Of a stretch of DNA of 64,000 nucleotides, positions 63,824-64,000 are shown piece after piece (the first letter of the stretch is position 1; each line of letters opens with the position of its first letter). The notes beneath the pieces were generated by a model, which saw only the letters and a program-made list of their open reading frames with translations, was not told the DNA's origin and made no database searches. Origin of the DNA: an uncultured bacterium (GTDB lineage Bacteria > Planctomycetota > GCA-002687715); the NCBI GenBank assembly GCA_902826835.1, contig CADEGH010000007.1:128230-192229 (forward strand). Reading direction: 5' to 3'. Both the position numbers and the translations under genes were made by a program.

Positions 63824-64000
63824 GCGACTTTCCACGAGTACCGAGGGCCCTGCGTCCGGAGATCCGGGTTCGGACCCACTGCCAACCGACGCGGAGTCAC
63901 CTCGCAGTACGAACCGAGGGCGTCAAAGTTAGGGTCCCCATCTCAACCACGGCTGGAAGGGCTAGACTGAATTCGACCTGGTACGGGAGGTGCCTGGGCG

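Noticed and set aside
63857..63880. GGGTTCGGACCC near the right edge, considered as a tRNA T-arm or operator
   Set aside because: The T-loop lacks the conserved A, no other tRNA arms are visible, and a 4-bp stem is too short to support an element.

Overview
This is 64 kb of GC-rich bacterial chromosome, densely packed with genes and free of insertion sequences, phage genes or CRISPR arrays. The organism has an outer membrane: the window holds a LolCDE-type lipoprotein exporter, several lipoproteins, an OmpA/Pal-like protein and type IV pilus ATPases. Other traits are giant Ser/Thr-kinase hybrids, an SPFH/FloA microdomain gene with NfeD partners, an O-antigen ligase fused to TPRs, an SUMF1-like protein and many secreted proteins of unknown function. 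Together these best fit an environmental Planctomycetota-like bacterium. That placement is inference from gene content; no rRNA operon or ribosomal-protein gene is present to confirm it.

Layout. 1-2793 (+): two NfeD-type membrane proteins, FloA and a small proline-rich membrane protein. 2804-6380 (-): permease-ATPase-permease LolCDE-like operon. 6534-8108 (-): secreted HEAT-like repeat protein, and 8312-8749 (+) a small secreted protein. 8807-14326 (-): a 1,839-residue hybrid kinase (Ser/Thr kinase, AAA/STAND-type ATPase with altered P-loop, TPR array, GAF, histidine kinase, receiver), divergent from polA (14368-17097). Then prs and a secreted protease-like protein with a degenerate zinc motif. 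20138-25622 (-): O-antigen ligase/TPR protein, a small membrane protein and an M14 carboxypeptidase. 25927-28005 (+): Kelch-propeller lipoprotein with its own candidate promoter, structured leader and terminator, followed by glyS.

29513-34269 (-): a four-gene cluster (alpha/beta-hydrolase-fold protein lacking its nucleophile, GT4 glycosyltransferase, radical SAM/SPASM protein, class I amidotransferase). 34315-41511: a lipoprotein, a TIM-barrel protein converging on it with an 84-bp overlap, a polytopic glycosyltransferase and a heparinase II/III-like secreted protein. About 41724-42110 is the RNase P RNA gene with a clear intrinsic terminator. From 42118 to 59223 every gene is on the minus strand. 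It contains the information-processing block rsmA-dnaG-rpoD-zinc-ribbon protein followed by a PaaK/CapK-like adenylate-forming enzyme. Upstream of that are an SUMF1-like protein, an OmpA lipoprotein and a membrane-tethered HTH protein. Furthest upstream is a type IV pilus/type II secretion motor block: PilB-like, PilT, PilB, PilC and a sensor histidine kinase. 59337-63823: lipoprotein, YebC, Ski2-like helicase and a secreted protein.

Common themes are envelope biogenesis (Lol export, O-antigen ligation, glycosyltransferases, pilus motors, microdomain scaffold) and core information processing (polA, dnaG, rpoD, rnpB, rsmA, glyS, prs). Several enzyme-fold proteins have lost a hallmark catalytic residue: the AAA P-loop, the HExxH glutamate, the hydrolase serine and the FGE cysteines. 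No defence system or biosynthetic gene cluster was recognised. The best candidates for undescribed biology are the hybrid kinase, the radical SAM/GT4/amidotransferase cluster and the membrane-tethered HTH protein.
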